Positions 45,103 through 55,252 are shown, counted from the stretch's first letter. The stretch is DNA of 64,000 nt from Brevibacterium paucivorans (GCF_016907735.1 NZ_JAFBCP010000001.1:2232001-2296000); one strand, 5' to 3'. The notes: a model not told the origin generated them from the letters alone. Program-made: numbers and translations.

Positions 45103-46578
45103 ATGTTTAAAATCCCAACTCTCTATGACCTTATTGACGTGACTTCGTCTGCTACGCAGGCCGAGATTAAAAAGGCTTGTCGACGAGCTCTCCGGGAGAC
45201 TCATCCAGACATGAACGGTGGCCGTGCGTCCACTCGATACATTGCCGTACAAGACGCATCTGAAGTGCTTTTGGACCCGTCTCGTCGCGCTTTGTATGAC
45301 CAATCACTGGGCTTGGATGGGGCGTCACCCCAAGAGTCTCCTGTCAATACACAACCGTCAACGGCGTCTGAAGGCGATGCGAATGTGAATAGCCAAACGA
45401 CATCGTCAACTCATGGTACCAACCCTGCAGGACAACCGGAATCTACAGCGCAAGATGCTCCCGGGGAACAAGATGCGCCAGGCGAGAACCCGTCATATTC
45501 TGAGTATTCGGGCCGTCGGACTGCACGAATGGCCGGGGGACGCAACGGGGATTTCGCATTCCTTTCAACGCCCGTAATTCCCAATTTCTCAGTCCCGTCA
45601 AACATGCCACCCATGCGCCCCTCGCCATCGTACGGCAGGTTTCATGCGTTTCACTGGTTGTCGATTCTTTTGTTTATCGGTTCCTATTTAGCCGAAATGT
45701 ATTTTCTTGTGTTTCATGGATTGGACTTTGATGGCGGTGGAAGTCCATTCTTGACGCTTTTCCTGATGCTGCTGTGGTGGCTTCGCGGGCTGGTGTCTTT
45801 GGTCGGCTTGTTAAGCGTGTTTTCCGCGCGCGTTCGGTTCTTTGGGTGGGTATTTCCGGTCTTGCTTTTCCTGCTTTCGCGTCATCCGAACTTAGTGGAT
45901 GGAGAACTCTGGTTCATCATCGCGATCGCATTGGCATGGATTGCCTTTGTAATTACAAGTGCTGCGCCCAACCGGTTACGGTCTGGTGCGTACATCATTC
46001 CTGTAGATTTTATTGCGAACGGTAATACGTTTGGGCGTCCGGGCGATGGCTTAAAAGACAGTGACTTTAGCGAAGCGAATATTCAAGCGGGGATTGCTGG
46101 AGAGAGGGCGACAGCCGAAGCCTTGTCATTCTTGCTCGACGCGCCTGGCGTGTATGTATTCCATGGCCTTCAGTTTTCAATGAGTTCAAACGCCGATGTC
46201 GACCATGCAGTTGTTTATGGAAACCGAGTTGCGCTCATTGATTCGAAACTCTGGCCGTCGGATCTGTACGAATGGGCCGACAACCAAACTATTCGTCAAG
46301 GTGACGGAACGCTTCGCACTATTCACATGGAAAAGGCGCAGCAGAACTATGAGGAGTATGTCGGCTACGCGGGTGCGACAGTTCGCTCGTGGGTATGCAT
46401 CCACCCGGTCAAAGGTAGAGAGAGTTTCGTCTATGACAATTCGTATTGTCCTTCAGGTATCCGCATGGCGGACGCAAATTCTACAGTGAACGAGATTGCA
46501 GAGTTCCTTTTCGACCAGAAAAATGTCTACACCAACCGTAAGTTGCTCAATATTCTCGCGGTTCTCAAGAAAGCTTAG
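45103..46578 (+). CDS. J-domain / transmembrane / NERD nuclease-related protein
   Basis: 491-residue protein with three parts. Residues 1-70 are a J domain with the HPD motif at 34-36 (RETHPDMNGG), so it should recruit an Hsp70. Residues 75-170 are a Ser/Gln/Glu-rich linker. Residues ~182-300 have four hydrophobic helices. Residues ~328-450 are a NERD domain: AGERATAEALSFLL, then NADVDHAVVYGNRVALIDSKLW (D...DSK near residue 379, a PD-(D/E)xK-like core). It is followed after 35 bp by the nuclease-helicase gene, on the same strand and with similar A+T-richer codon use, so they probably form an operon. Function unknown; a defence role is inferred. Confidence 0.8.
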   Translation: MFKIPTLYDLIDVTSSATQAEIKKACRRALRETHPDMNGGRASTRYIAVQDASEVLLDPSRRALYDQSLGLDGASPQESPVNTQPSTASEGDANVNSQTTSSTHGTNPAGQPESTAQDAPGEQDAPGENPSYSEYSGRRTARMAGGRNGDFAFLSTPVIPNFSVPSNMPPMRPSPSYGRFHAFHWLSILLFIGSYLAEMYFLVFHGLDFDGGGSPFLTLFLMLLWWLRGLVSLVGLLSVFSARVRFFGWVFPVLLFLLSRHPNLVDGELWFIIAIALAWIAFVITSAAPNRLRSGAYIIPVDFIANGNTFGRPGDGLKDSDFSEANIQAGIAGERATAEALSFLLDAPGVYVFHGLQFSMSSNADVDHAVVYGNRVALIDSKLWPSDLYEWADNQTIRQGDGTLRTIHMEKAQQNYEEYVGYAGATVRSWVCIHPVKGRESFVYDNSYCPSGIRMADANSTVNEIAEFLFDQKNVYTNRKLLNILAVLKKA

Positions 46579-46613
46579 AATTAATCATGTGGCCGGGTGA
46601 AAGGCGAAAACTA

Positions 46614-49600
46614 ATGACCACACAATATAGCGCTACACAAATCGCGCGAGCATATGACTGTGACTATGCATTTGTCATGAGTAACACTCCTGGCATTACA
46701 GCTCCTGAGCAAGTTGTGGACTCAACTGCAGAACGGGCCGCCGAGTTGGGCCGAGCGTATGAAACAGAACTTCTGCAGGCTTTTCAATCAGGTGGCGCCT
46801 TATTGGAGGGAATCGGTGTCGGAGTTAAACCGTACAACGTTGTTGACCTGACTGAACGCGATGACGAGCATAACGGTGGAAACATAAACGGTGTGGAACT
46901 CGCAGACCTTTTGGACAGTGAAGCAGAAGTTCTGTATCAGTTGCCCCTGAAAAGCGGGCGTTATAGAGGGACGCTTGATTTCCTTGTACGGACTGGCGAC
47001 GGGTGGACAATTTTTGACGCGAAGTTAGCGCGTGAAGGCTCTGCTCAAGCGGCACTTCAGCTCGCCGTCTACTGGCGCATGTTGACAGATCTGTTTGAGT
47101 CCGTACCGGCATCAGTCCGTCCACGGCTTTGCGATTATGCTTTCGTGCTCACTGGGAACGGACGCAGTGCGGAAGTCAATGTTGCTGAGGTCTCGTTCTT
47201 ACTGGATTCTCGACTTGAGCATCTGGATAGTCTTCTGGCATTACAACCGAAAGATGCAATCGAATTCTGGAAGGCGTTTGAAGTTGCAGCTTGTGAGACG
47301 TGTGAGTGGTGCCAGCAAGCTATCGACGCAACCAATGACATTAAGTTGATTGCGCGAATTCGACCAGAACAACGCAAGGTACTTCGTGACAACAAGATCT
47401 TAAGTGTGCATGATTTTGTTGAGGGTGATGTGAAGTCCTTGTCGAAACTTGGCGTTTCAAACCTTGAAGTGTTGCACCGTCAAGCGCGGTTACAGGCCGG
47501 ACAGATGGCTCGCGACATCGAAAACAGCAGCCACACGACGTCCAAGGCGGCTGAGCCACCGGTAGACGTGGAATGGGAAGTGTTTGACACTGACCCAATC
47601 GCTCGAATTCCACTTGCAACGCCCCATGATATCTATTTTGACTTTGAGGGCGATCCGCTCTTCTTGAGAGACGGAGGAAGGGAAGACTGGGGACTTGAGT
47701 ATCTGTGGGGTGAGTTCCATCCCGGTGCCAAAACCTCGGGTTCTGAACTCCCAGGTAGAAGTATTGACGTGTGGCGTAAGGGCCATCCACAGGTTGAACA
47801 TCGTGAAGTGAACAGCCTTTCGACATCCTTCGGAGGTAGTTTTCATGCAGGCTGGTCTCATGATGAAACACAAGAGCTTGAACGTTTTGTTGAGTTCATT
47901 AGTCGCTTGCTGAAGCTCAGAGATGCTCACCCAGAGTTTCACGTTTATCACTACCATGCGTATGAAATTTCGGCACTTCGACGAATCGCAGAACGGAATG
48001 GAATCTTTGTACAAGAAGTAGAGGATCTAATTTCAAGTGGCGTTTTTGTCGACCTTTTGCCGGTAGTGCGCAACAGTGTGGCGGTCTCACAGTCGTCATA
48101 CTCGATTAAGAAACTCGAACCTGCTTACATGGGCGCGATAGCTCGCCTCGAAGCTCTTGACAACGCTGGTGACTCTATCGCCATGTATGCTCAAGCAGCG
48201 CTGAAGTTAAAGGAAAATGGCTTTTCAACGCATCAAGATGAGGGTATAAGCGCTGAGCTGAAAAACGAGTTTGAAACACTTGAGCTGTATAACGAATACG
48301 ACGTTGTTTCGACGATGCTTTTGCACCAGTGGCTTATTTCAGTTGCTCGTGACGCGGATCCGGAGTTGCAGCTTTGGGGCCCACTCGACAGCGGTGTGCC
48401 ACCGGAACGTCAACTGCTCGACACGAGTGACATATCCGACTTAGAAAATGAGGAAGATGAAGAGACTGGTCAGAGCGAAAGTAACCCGGGTGCACAAGCC
48501 CTGGCAGAGGCCCGCGCACTCCTGACTCCAATAGTGATCAGCCCGGATGGCGATGAGTATGACAACGGAGAGATTACTGCTGATTTGAAGCTTCTGCTCG
48601 GCCTCACAAACTATTTTATTGCCGAAGACTTACCGGAGCTTTCAGACACGTTGCGTCTCATGACTGAAGATATATCCGAGTGGGAGTCAAATGCCGATTC
48701 GCTAATCCTTGATGACGTTCGCTGTGAACCGCTCGAATATCAGGATGGTGATTTTGTTGCCGCGAGTAATGAAGATGAATCAGCGGACAACGGCGTAACT
48801 AAAGTACCTGTCGAATCACTTGTAAATGACAGTAGCAAAGGTTCGGAGGATTACGACGGTTGGTGTTGGCCACGAAATCGAAAAGCTGAACGGCGCTACT
48901 TGTCTTCAAAAGTAACGTACGCGCCGAAAGATTCGACAATCTTGGATGCCAATCAGAACGAATCAGACTCAGCGGGTACGTACTTTTTGTACTACGAGAC
49001 ACCTGTGCCTGAGCATCTACCAGACGTTTGGGGAGCGGATTTTGCAGCTCGCGTGCGATTGAATAGTGGTGGCGTAGTGGAAAGTCGGCGTTTCAGGCGT
49101 GAAGAAGGAAGTTCAACGCTTGTTTCAGGTGACGGTCGCATCTACTTCTATGAGAATGTTAAAGACTCTAACTGTAAGCTCACATCCGAACAGCTTCCTG
49201 TCGCGGTGCGGCGCGAAGAGTTCATCGATGAAGATCCGATCAAAGAGAAGCTAGCGAACTTTATCCTTGACTCGGTTATAGCTACTCTTGCGAGCGGAAT
49301 TTCTGGTGGCGAAATGGACGGCGAGGAATCTGAGTCCTCAGATTCTCTTATCCCTGGTCTGAGTGTTGGGGATCTTTCTGGCCCACTTTCTCATGAGCAA
49401 ATTCATAAGCTCATGTCAACATTAGACAATGACGTTCGCTGGAACTTGATTCGTAAACGCGTCAAGTGCATTCCTGAAACCGAACACGCTCAGCACGCTG
49501 TCAACATTTTCAATACCTTGAAACGATCAGAACCTGGTACCGTACTGGCAGTTCAGGGGCCACCAGGAACCGGAAAGACTTTCGTGGGTGGCCATGTGAT

Positions 49601-51002
49601 AGCCGCACTTGTGGCTCAGGAGAGCTGGAAGATCGGGGTTCTTTCACAAGGACATGAAACTATCGCTAACTTGTTGGCGTCAGCAAGACGAGTGACACCC
49701 TCGAGTCTTAACTCACTTGGCTTTGGAAGGGATTTCGAATCCAATGAGACTGAAATATGGGGCATCAATCCCGGCGACGAATATGACCCTAATCAGGAAA
49801 ACCCTGTTCTTTATATGACGCAGGTTCTGCAGAAGCCGAAATCTAAAAAGTTTGTCAGCTACACGAAGCTTCGCAAAGCGCTTGGACTTCCCAAATTCGA
49901 TAAGAACGACGCGCAGAAGCTTGCAAACCAGACGTTTGTGCGCCCACCGGTAGATCTCCACCCCGGCTGGCTTTGTTTGTTTGGCGGCTCCTCCAAGTCT
50001 CCAAACCCAATAGAAGTGAATAAGGCGGGGTGGCCCACAAATATAGGAAAGTTGCCTGAGTGCCAGGTGAGCGGGCCGAGTTTTGTTGAAACGAATCAAC
50101 ATCGGGGTGCCGTCTACGGTGCTACGGCCTGGGGAATCGATGCTCTTGGTGACGAGTGGGAATTTGATCTGCTTGTCATCGACGAAGCGGCGCAATACTC
50201 GTTAGCCTTTACCCTGGCGGCCGCCGGTCGTGCTAAACGTATCCTCCTTTTGGGTGACCCGCGACAGCTACCGCAAGTGGTGCAAGGAACACATTGGGGC
50301 GGAGCAGAGTCGTCTGCCCTTGGCTGGTGGGCTAACAACGAAGCCACTCTGCCTGCGGATCGGGGGTACTTTATGGAGCAGACGTGGCGGATGACACGTG
50401 ATCTGACCACGAAGGTGTCAGCGCTCTCGTATCGCAACAAGTTGGTTTCGGCTGACGCTGCCAATGAACGATCTTTGAGTGTATCAGCGCCATGCACTTA
50501 TCCGGTCGAAAGCGGAATCCATGGTGTTCGGCTTAAGCATGAGGGCAACTCAACTAAGTCTCAGGAAGAAGTTGACGAGGTCGTTAAGATCGCGCGCGAG
50601 CTGTTGTCTGGAGGCACTGTTTGGCACACGCCCAACGCAGATCGAGAAGTGACGCAGAGAGATGTTCTGGTGGTAGCTCCTTACAATGCTCAGGTCACTT
50701 CTCTGCGAGCCGCTCTTAAAGCGGTGGATTTGGCTGAAGTCCGGGTCGGAACAGTTGACAAGTTCCAGGGGCAGGAGGCGCCAATCGTGATTGTTTCGAT
50801 GACATGTTCGAGCGCTACTGACTCTCCCCGTGGCGCGGATTTTGTGATGAACCGCAATCGTTTGAATGTAGCTGTGTCTCGCGCGCAGTGGGCTGCCTAT
50901 GTGGTCTACTCGGAACACCTGGTTGAGGTGACCCCCACAAGCATTGCTGCGTCAGAGCAGCTGGGCGGTTTCATGCGAATGGTGTCTGCCGTTGAGGAGT
51001 GA
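46614..51002 (+). CDS. RecB-like nuclease / RNase H-like / SF1 helicase fusion (TM0106-type)
   Basis: 1462-residue multidomain enzyme. The N-terminus is a RecB-type nuclease: SATQIARAYDCDYAFVM, D near residue 122 (GTLDFLV), DAK near 135 and QLAVY near 152, then a cysteine cluster CETCEWC near 225. An HhH-like stretch follows. An RNase H-like exonuclease segment begins DIYFDFEGDP near 338. The C-terminal SF1 (Dna2/Upf1-like) helicase has GPPGTGKT near 981, DEAAQ near 1188, GDPRQLPQ near 1213, and VGTVDKFQGQEA then NRLNVAVSRAQ near 1412. I start at ATG 46614, 8 nt after GAAAGG; ATG 46587 lacks a site. The Glu/Asp-rich middle (about 600-780) is unusual. It likely processes DNA ends or structures. 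Confidence 0.85.
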   Translation: MTTQYSATQIARAYDCDYAFVMSNTPGITAPEQVVDSTAERAAELGRAYETELLQAFQSGGALLEGIGVGVKPYNVVDLTERDDEHNGGNINGVELADLLDSEAEVLYQLPLKSGRYRGTLDFLVRTGDGWTIFDAKLAREGSAQAALQLAVYWRMLTDLFESVPASVRPRLCDYAFVLTGNGRSAEVNVAEVSFLLDSRLEHLDSLLALQPKDAIEFWKAFEVAACETCEWCQQAIDATNDIKLIARIRPEQRKVLRDNKILSVHDFVEGDVKSLSKLGVSNLEVLHRQARLQAGQMARDIENSSHTTSKAAEPPVDVEWEVFDTDPIARIPLATPHDIYFDFEGDPLFLRDGGREDWGLEYLWGEFHPGAKTSGSELPGRSIDVWRKGHPQVEHREVNSLSTSFGGSFHAGWSHDETQELERFVEFISRLLKLRDAHPEFHVYHYHAYEISALRRIAERNGIFVQEVEDLISSGVFVDLLPVVRNSVAVSQSSYSIKKLEPAYMGAIARLEALDNAGDSIAMYAQAALKLKENGFSTHQDEGISAELKNEFETLELYNEYDVVSTMLLHQWLISVARDADPELQLWGPLDSGVPPERQLLDTSDISDLENEEDEETGQSESNPGAQALAEARALLTPIVISPDGDEYDNGEITADLKLLLGLTNYFIAEDLPELSDTLRLMTEDISEWESNADSLILDDVRCEPLEYQDGDFVAASNEDESADNGVTKVPVESLVNDSSKGSEDYDGWCWPRNRKAERRYLSSKVTYAPKDSTILDANQNESDSAGTYFLYYETPVPEHLPDVWGADFAARVRLNSGGVVESRRFRREEGSSTLVSGDGRIYFYENVKDSNCKLTSEQLPVAVRREEFIDEDPIKEKLANFILDSVIATLASGISGGEMDGEESESSDSLIPGLSVGDLSGPLSHEQIHKLMSTLDNDVRWNLIRKRVKCIPETEHAQHAVNIFNTLKRSEPGTVLAVQGPPGTGKTFVGGHVIAALVAQESWKIGVLSQGHETIANLLASARRVTPSSLNSLGFGRDFESNETEIWGINPGDEYDPNQENPVLYMTQVLQKPKSKKFVSYTKLRKALGLPKFDKNDAQKLANQTFVRPPVDLHPGWLCLFGGSSKSPNPIEVNKAGWPTNIGKLPECQVSGPSFVETNQHRGAVYGATAWGIDALGDEWEFDLLVIDEAAQYSLAFTLAAAGRAKRILLLGDPRQLPQVVQGTHWGGAESSALGWWANNEATLPADRGYFMEQTWRMTRDLTTKVSALSYRNKLVSADAANERSLSVSAPCTYPVESGIHGVRLKHEGNSTKSQEEVDEVVKIARELLSGGTVWHTPNADREVTQRDVLVVAPYNAQVTSLRAALKAVDLAEVRVGTVDKFQGQEAPIVIVSMTCSSATDSPRGADFVMNRNRLNVAVSRAQWAAYVVYSEHLVEVTPTSIAASEQLGGFMRMVSAVEE

Positions 51003-51556
51003 TGCGGTGTTCCACCGAGTGGGACTGTGTACTTCGTCAGTGAGGCAAGTTTTGGCGCGGCACCCCCTCGTTTGAGAGTGCGAGCTGTTGTGGAATTCGT
51101 CCTGGAGAATTGACGGTTTTGCTGAGGAAAAGCGTATCGCTAAACCATCGTTCATCTGGTGTCGCAGTTAGAACACCATCTAGCAAGAGCGATTTCTGAG
51201 GCATACACTTCTGCCGCGTGAACGGTTAACCGTGAACATTGTTGCCGGAGTTCATTCGTAGGTGCACTCCCTAGTTGTTCTGCTTTGCGCAATTTTGTAG
51301 GGAGAAGTCGTAACTAAAACGCATCTAAAAGGCCACTACATCGATCTAATGAATATGGCGGAGGTTCCTACGGAACAGATTTAGGAACCGATTTACAAAA
51401 TGGTGACTACTTAAGAGAACATATTGTTTTTATGAGTTGTGAGTGAATTTATGTAACCGCCGTCAAAACGCAGAAGTTTGTGTATATCATCATATTCGTA
51501 AGTTCTGATGCGTGTACATCGGTAGCGTTGATCACTAGACGAAGGTGAGGTAGGCG
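51003..51556. other. Gene-poor interval, 554 bp
   Basis: A+T-rich DNA between the helicase and the GIY-YIG gene. I see no convincing ORF, RNA or terminator. The last ~100 bp before GTG 51557 presumably hold the promoter of the next gene. Confidence 0.5.
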
Positions 51557-52468
51557 GTGGCTTCGCAGAAAACAGCGCACTTGTTTCTGATAGACGGCAC
51601 TCCCAACGGGCGGATTAAGTGTTCGCTGTCGAACTGGATAGGGAAAGTCTACCTGATTCCGCGTACCGAGATTGAACGTTCAAAGAACCGTGTACACCTC
51701 AATCAAACTGGTGTCTACCTGCTGTTCGGTACTGAGGCTGACACTGGTGAGCAATTCCTGTACGTGGGACAGGCAAAGGAACGTCAAAACGGCAAAGGTG
51801 TTCTTGGCCGTGTAGTTGAGCATATTGGAGACGAACATCTCGATTACTTCACTCATGTCGTTTGCATCATAGACTCCGAGAACTCGTTTGGGCCGACAGA
51901 TGTCTCTTATCTCGAGAACGCGTTCCATCAGCTTGCGATGGTTGCTGGCCGTGTGAAGTTGAAGAACAAGAGCATTCCATCGCCAGCGAACGTTACAGAA
52001 GAGCAGCGAGCTGCGCTCGATGATTTTATACTGAACGCAAAGATTCTTATTGGAACCCTTGGCTATCGAGTGTTTGATGCTGTCGACGATGTTAAGCAGC
52101 CTGAACTGTCGCAGTCGACCGGCCCTGTTGATGAAGCTGAGCCGACGTTGTACTTAAACGCTGCGGAAGCGAACGGGACAGGTAGACAATCTACTGATGG
52201 ATTTGTCCTGTTTGCAGGGTCGAAATTGCGTGCGGAAATGACAGGGTCCGTTCCTGCGGCCGCACGTGAGAATCGATTTCGGTATAGCAACCGGGTTAAC
52301 AGCGCTGGAGAGTTACAACGCGACACGTTATTTGGCTCACCGTCTGCAGCGGCCTCTTTTCTTCTCGGAACTTCGGTGAATGGGCGAGTAGTTTGGAAGA
52401 ATGATTCTGGCCAGACTTTGCGCGAGATTGAGGAGTCAGAGGCGAAAGCAGTGGCTGAAACGTTCTGA
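51557..52468 (+). CDS. GIY-YIG nuclease with C-terminal DUF4357 domain
   Basis: 303-residue protein. The GIY-YIG core at about residues 50-140 shows GVYLLFG ... FLYVGQAKE (the GIY and YIG strands), then GVLGRVVEHI with the catalytic Arg region, and a Glu in YLENAFHQL. The C-terminal DUF4357 segment is marked by FGSPSAAASFLLGTSVNGRVVWKND. Proteins of this architecture are frequent near restriction-modification systems, though their role is not established. The GTG start has a modest GAGG site. It stands alone between two gene-poor gaps. Confidence 0.85.
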   Translation: MASQKTAHLFLIDGTPNGRIKCSLSNWIGKVYLIPRTEIERSKNRVHLNQTGVYLLFGTEADTGEQFLYVGQAKERQNGKGVLGRVVEHIGDEHLDYFTHVVCIIDSENSFGPTDVSYLENAFHQLAMVAGRVKLKNKSIPSPANVTEEQRAALDDFILNAKILIGTLGYRVFDAVDDVKQPELSQSTGPVDEAEPTLYLNAAEANGTGRQSTDGFVLFAGSKLRAEMTGSVPAAARENRFRYSNRVNSAGELQRDTLFGSPSAAASFLLGTSVNGRVVWKNDSGQTLREIEESEAKAVAETF

Positions 52469-53290
52469 AAGTTGTTCTTGGTCGCCTACACTGTAGTTGG
52501 CAACGAGTCGCAAATGGCTCATTGGAAGATTGCGTAGATGAGTTCAAAGATCTGTCCAATAACGCTTGTGGCATCATTTGGTTGGCGCTTGTACGTCGAG
52601 CTTGGCAGGGCTCGTGTGTGGTAGCAGTTGAGTAGCCCTTCAGATTGAGTAAACCTATACTTCCTCGCGTATTGCGGTGGTTGGGGTGACGTTGGCTTCC
52701 TGCTCGTTCATTTATGCGCGATACCTATGTCAATGAGTAAATGGGTTATTTGGTGGCCATTCGCAATTCAGCTTTTTAACGACTTTTTAATAGGAAGACG
52801 GATGAACGCCGTTCGTATGTTCGTCTCACGGCCAGTCCGCCACTAGCTCCGGTAGCACTTAGACACGGCCTTCGTAATCGCTTAACGCGCCCTTTCGTCT
52901 GTTCTATCGCGATCAAGGGTGCCAATACTCGATTTCAGCGATGCTAAAGTACCTCAAGCTTGCTCGATGGCTCGTTCACTTTCGCGATTGTTTCTTGCGC
53001 ACGACCTTTCTTTAGGCCTACCTGTCAAAGAAGCGAGCTTGTTCGCGCGAATGGAACAACGTGAAAGAAGTTGCCTCTGTAGAGGAGTACTCAAGACCGC
53101 AAGGTATGCATAGCAACAGTGTTTTGTCTGTTCCTAAGTGTGGCTAGAGACAAAAACCGTGCCCAAGTTAGTCCGCGCGACCGAATTGTGGCGTTGCGCC
53201 TCCGGAGCCACGTTGGCGCGGACTACTCGTGTGAAGCTACGGCGCTTCGAAGACGCGAAGTTTTGCAACTGGGATGTGTAGGATGTGATT
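52469..53290. other. Gene-poor interval upstream of the methylase, ~820 bp
   Basis: Short open frames occur (52919-53113 and 53119-53358 on the + strand), but they lack ribosome-binding sites and protein-like composition. I looked for a helix-turn-helix control protein, common in type II systems, and found none. The right edge holds two GGATG pentamers at 53272-53276 and 53281-53285, next to the methylase start. Confidence 0.5.
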
Positions 53291-55252
53291 ATGCGATATA
53301 TAGGGGCAAAAAATGGCATGCTTACTCACATTGCAGAGTTGTTAGAGCGGCATGTTGATGGTGATGAGCAGACATTTCTTGATCTTTTTGCTGGCACCAA
53401 CGCTGTAGGGGCGTATTTCAAGCCACGGTACACCATGTTGTCGAATGATCTACTCTACTTTAGCTATATCAATGCGGTGGCCCGCATAGGCCTCAACCAT
53501 GTGCCAACCTTTCGAGGTTTGGCACAACGAGGAATCGACACGCCTTTGAAGTTTTTGGAACAAGAAGCCGAATCGTACCTCGGACGAAACGTAGAGGGAT
53601 ACTACGAGTTGAGTTACAGTCCAACCGGAGGTTCAATGTACTTGACTTCTAGTAACGCAAAGCGTGTCGACTCAATCCGTTCAACAATCGCAATGTGGCA
53701 CCACAATGGTTGGACTACAAATGAAGAGAATGCTTACCTTGTAGACGCGCTAATTAACGCAGTTCCATCTGTAAGCAACACCACCGGCACGTACGGTGCT
53801 TTCCTAAAACACTGGGATAAGCGTGCCTTAAATACACTACGCCTAACCCCGAGCGCCATTTACAATAATCAGTATGAAAATAAATGCTTTCAGCAGGACG
53901 CGAATGAGCTTGTAAAAGAGATCGAAGCAGACATTGTCTATATCGATCCTCCGTACAATTCGCGACAGTATGTTGCAAACTATCACGTTCTTGAAAATAT
54001 CGCGCGTAATAGTGAACCAGAATTGCGTGGTGTAACGCGTCTTTTCGATTGGGCTGACGAACGAAGTTCTTATTGTTCAAAACGTAGCGTTAAAGACGCT
54101 ATGGGGGACCTTATTGCCAGCGTTCAAGCGCGACACATGGTCATTAGCTACAACTCTGAAGGCCTCCTCAATGAGGAAGATCTGGTTCATCTCGCACGCA
54201 GTTGTTCACTTGATAATCAGATCGAAGTAGTTCGTGTTCCGTACAGAAGATACTCCTCAAGAAGATCGTCATCTTCGCGCTCAGTCTATGAGCTACTTCT
54301 CTATGCGCGAAAAAGCCAGCCGCCATCAAAGTCAGTGACAACCACAGGGCTCACTGAAAAAGTGTTTCCTCTTATTAAAAGTCCACTTAATTATATCGGT
54401 GGAAAGTATCGCCTTCTTCCACAAATCATGCCTTTGCTGCCACAGTCTTCACACACCTTCGTCGATCTATTCAGTGGTGGTGCAAATGTTGGCATCAATG
54501 CGAGTGCCGAGAAGCACATGTTTATCGACATGAATGAGCGTATTAACGAGTTATTTAGATATTTTCAGAAGACTCCTATTGAACAAGTTATCTCTTCGAT
54601 TCATGAGACTATTGATGAGTGGGGCTTATCCAAGACTAATGAGGAGGCGTTTCTAAGATTTCGAAAACACTACAATAAGTGTCCTGACCCTATTTCGCTC
54701 TATGTGCTAACTTCATATAGCTATAATTATCAGTTTCGATTCAATTCAAATATGGAGTTTAATAATCCATTCGGCAGAAATAGAAGCTCATTCTCACGCA
54801 GCATGGAACGCAATCTGGTGCGTTTTGTTAAACGTCTCAGTTGTATCGACGCATGTTTCATAGACAGTTATTTTGAGGACCTGGACCTTAGTTTTCTCCA
54901 GCAGGATGACTTCGTTTATCTAGATCCGCCTTATCTAATTACAACTGGTAGCTACAACGATGGCAACAGAGGATTTCGCAATTGGAATGAAACGTCTGAG
55001 CTATCGTTGCTTGATCGGATGCGTCAACTTACACAGCGTGGCGTACCGTTTGCCTTGAGTAACGTTTTAGAGCATAAAGGGAGGTCCAATGAACTTCTTA
55101 AGGAGTTCATTTCGGAAGAACGACTCCATGTTTTCAACCTGCAATACAACTACGATAATGCATCTCACAACAGCAAGTCGCGAGGCAGCCGCGAGGTTCT
55201 GGTTACAAACTACAGGCTAGATAGAGATGGGCGTGCCGCGGTTGATGTTTAG
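53291..55252 (+). CDS. Two-domain adenine-N6 DNA methyltransferase, M.FokI-like
   Basis: 653-residue fusion of two D12-class (Dam-like) methyltransferases. Domain 1 has the SAM motif FLDLFAGTNAVG (residues 29-40) and DPPYNSRQY (219-227). Domain 2 has NYIGGKYRLLPQI, FVDLFSGGANVG (390-401) and DPPY (545-548). M.FokI has this same layout, one domain for each strand of the asymmetric GGATG site. The start is ATG 53291, with AGGA 7 nt upstream; the in-frame GTG at 53285 is too close to that site. It converges with the restriction gene, their stop codons overlapping in TTAG. Codon use is A+T-rich, unlike the core genes. Confidence 0.9.
   Translation: MRYIGAKNGMLTHIAELLERHVDGDEQTFLDLFAGTNAVGAYFKPRYTMLSNDLLYFSYINAVARIGLNHVPTFRGLAQRGIDTPLKFLEQEAESYLGRNVEGYYELSYSPTGGSMYLTSSNAKRVDSIRSTIAMWHHNGWTTNEENAYLVDALINAVPSVSNTTGTYGAFLKHWDKRALNTLRLTPSAIYNNQYENKCFQQDANELVKEIEADIVYIDPPYNSRQYVANYHVLENIARNSEPELRGVTRLFDWADERSSYCSKRSVKDAMGDLIASVQARHMVISYNSEGLLNEEDLVHLARSCSLDNQIEVVRVPYRRYSSRRSSSSRSVYELLLYARKSQPPSKSVTTTGLTEKVFPLIKSPLNYIGGKYRLLPQIMPLLPQSSHTFVDLFSGGANVGINASAEKHMFIDMNERINELFRYFQKTPIEQVISSIHETIDEWGLSKTNEEAFLRFRKHYNKCPDPISLYVLTSYSYNYQFRFNSNMEFNNPFGRNRSSFSRSMERNLVRFVKRLSCIDACFIDSYFEDLDLSFLQQDDFVYLDPPYLITTGSYNDGNRGFRNWNETSELSLLDRMRQLTQRGVPFALSNVLEHKGRSNELLKEFISEERLHVFNLQYNYDNASHNSKSRGSREVLVTNYRLDRDGRAAVDV

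Noticed and set aside
52919-53358. Two short plus-strand frames before the methylase, considered as a possible control protein
   Set aside because: No ribosome-binding site and no helix-turn-helix; composition is not protein-like and the second overlaps the methylase start.
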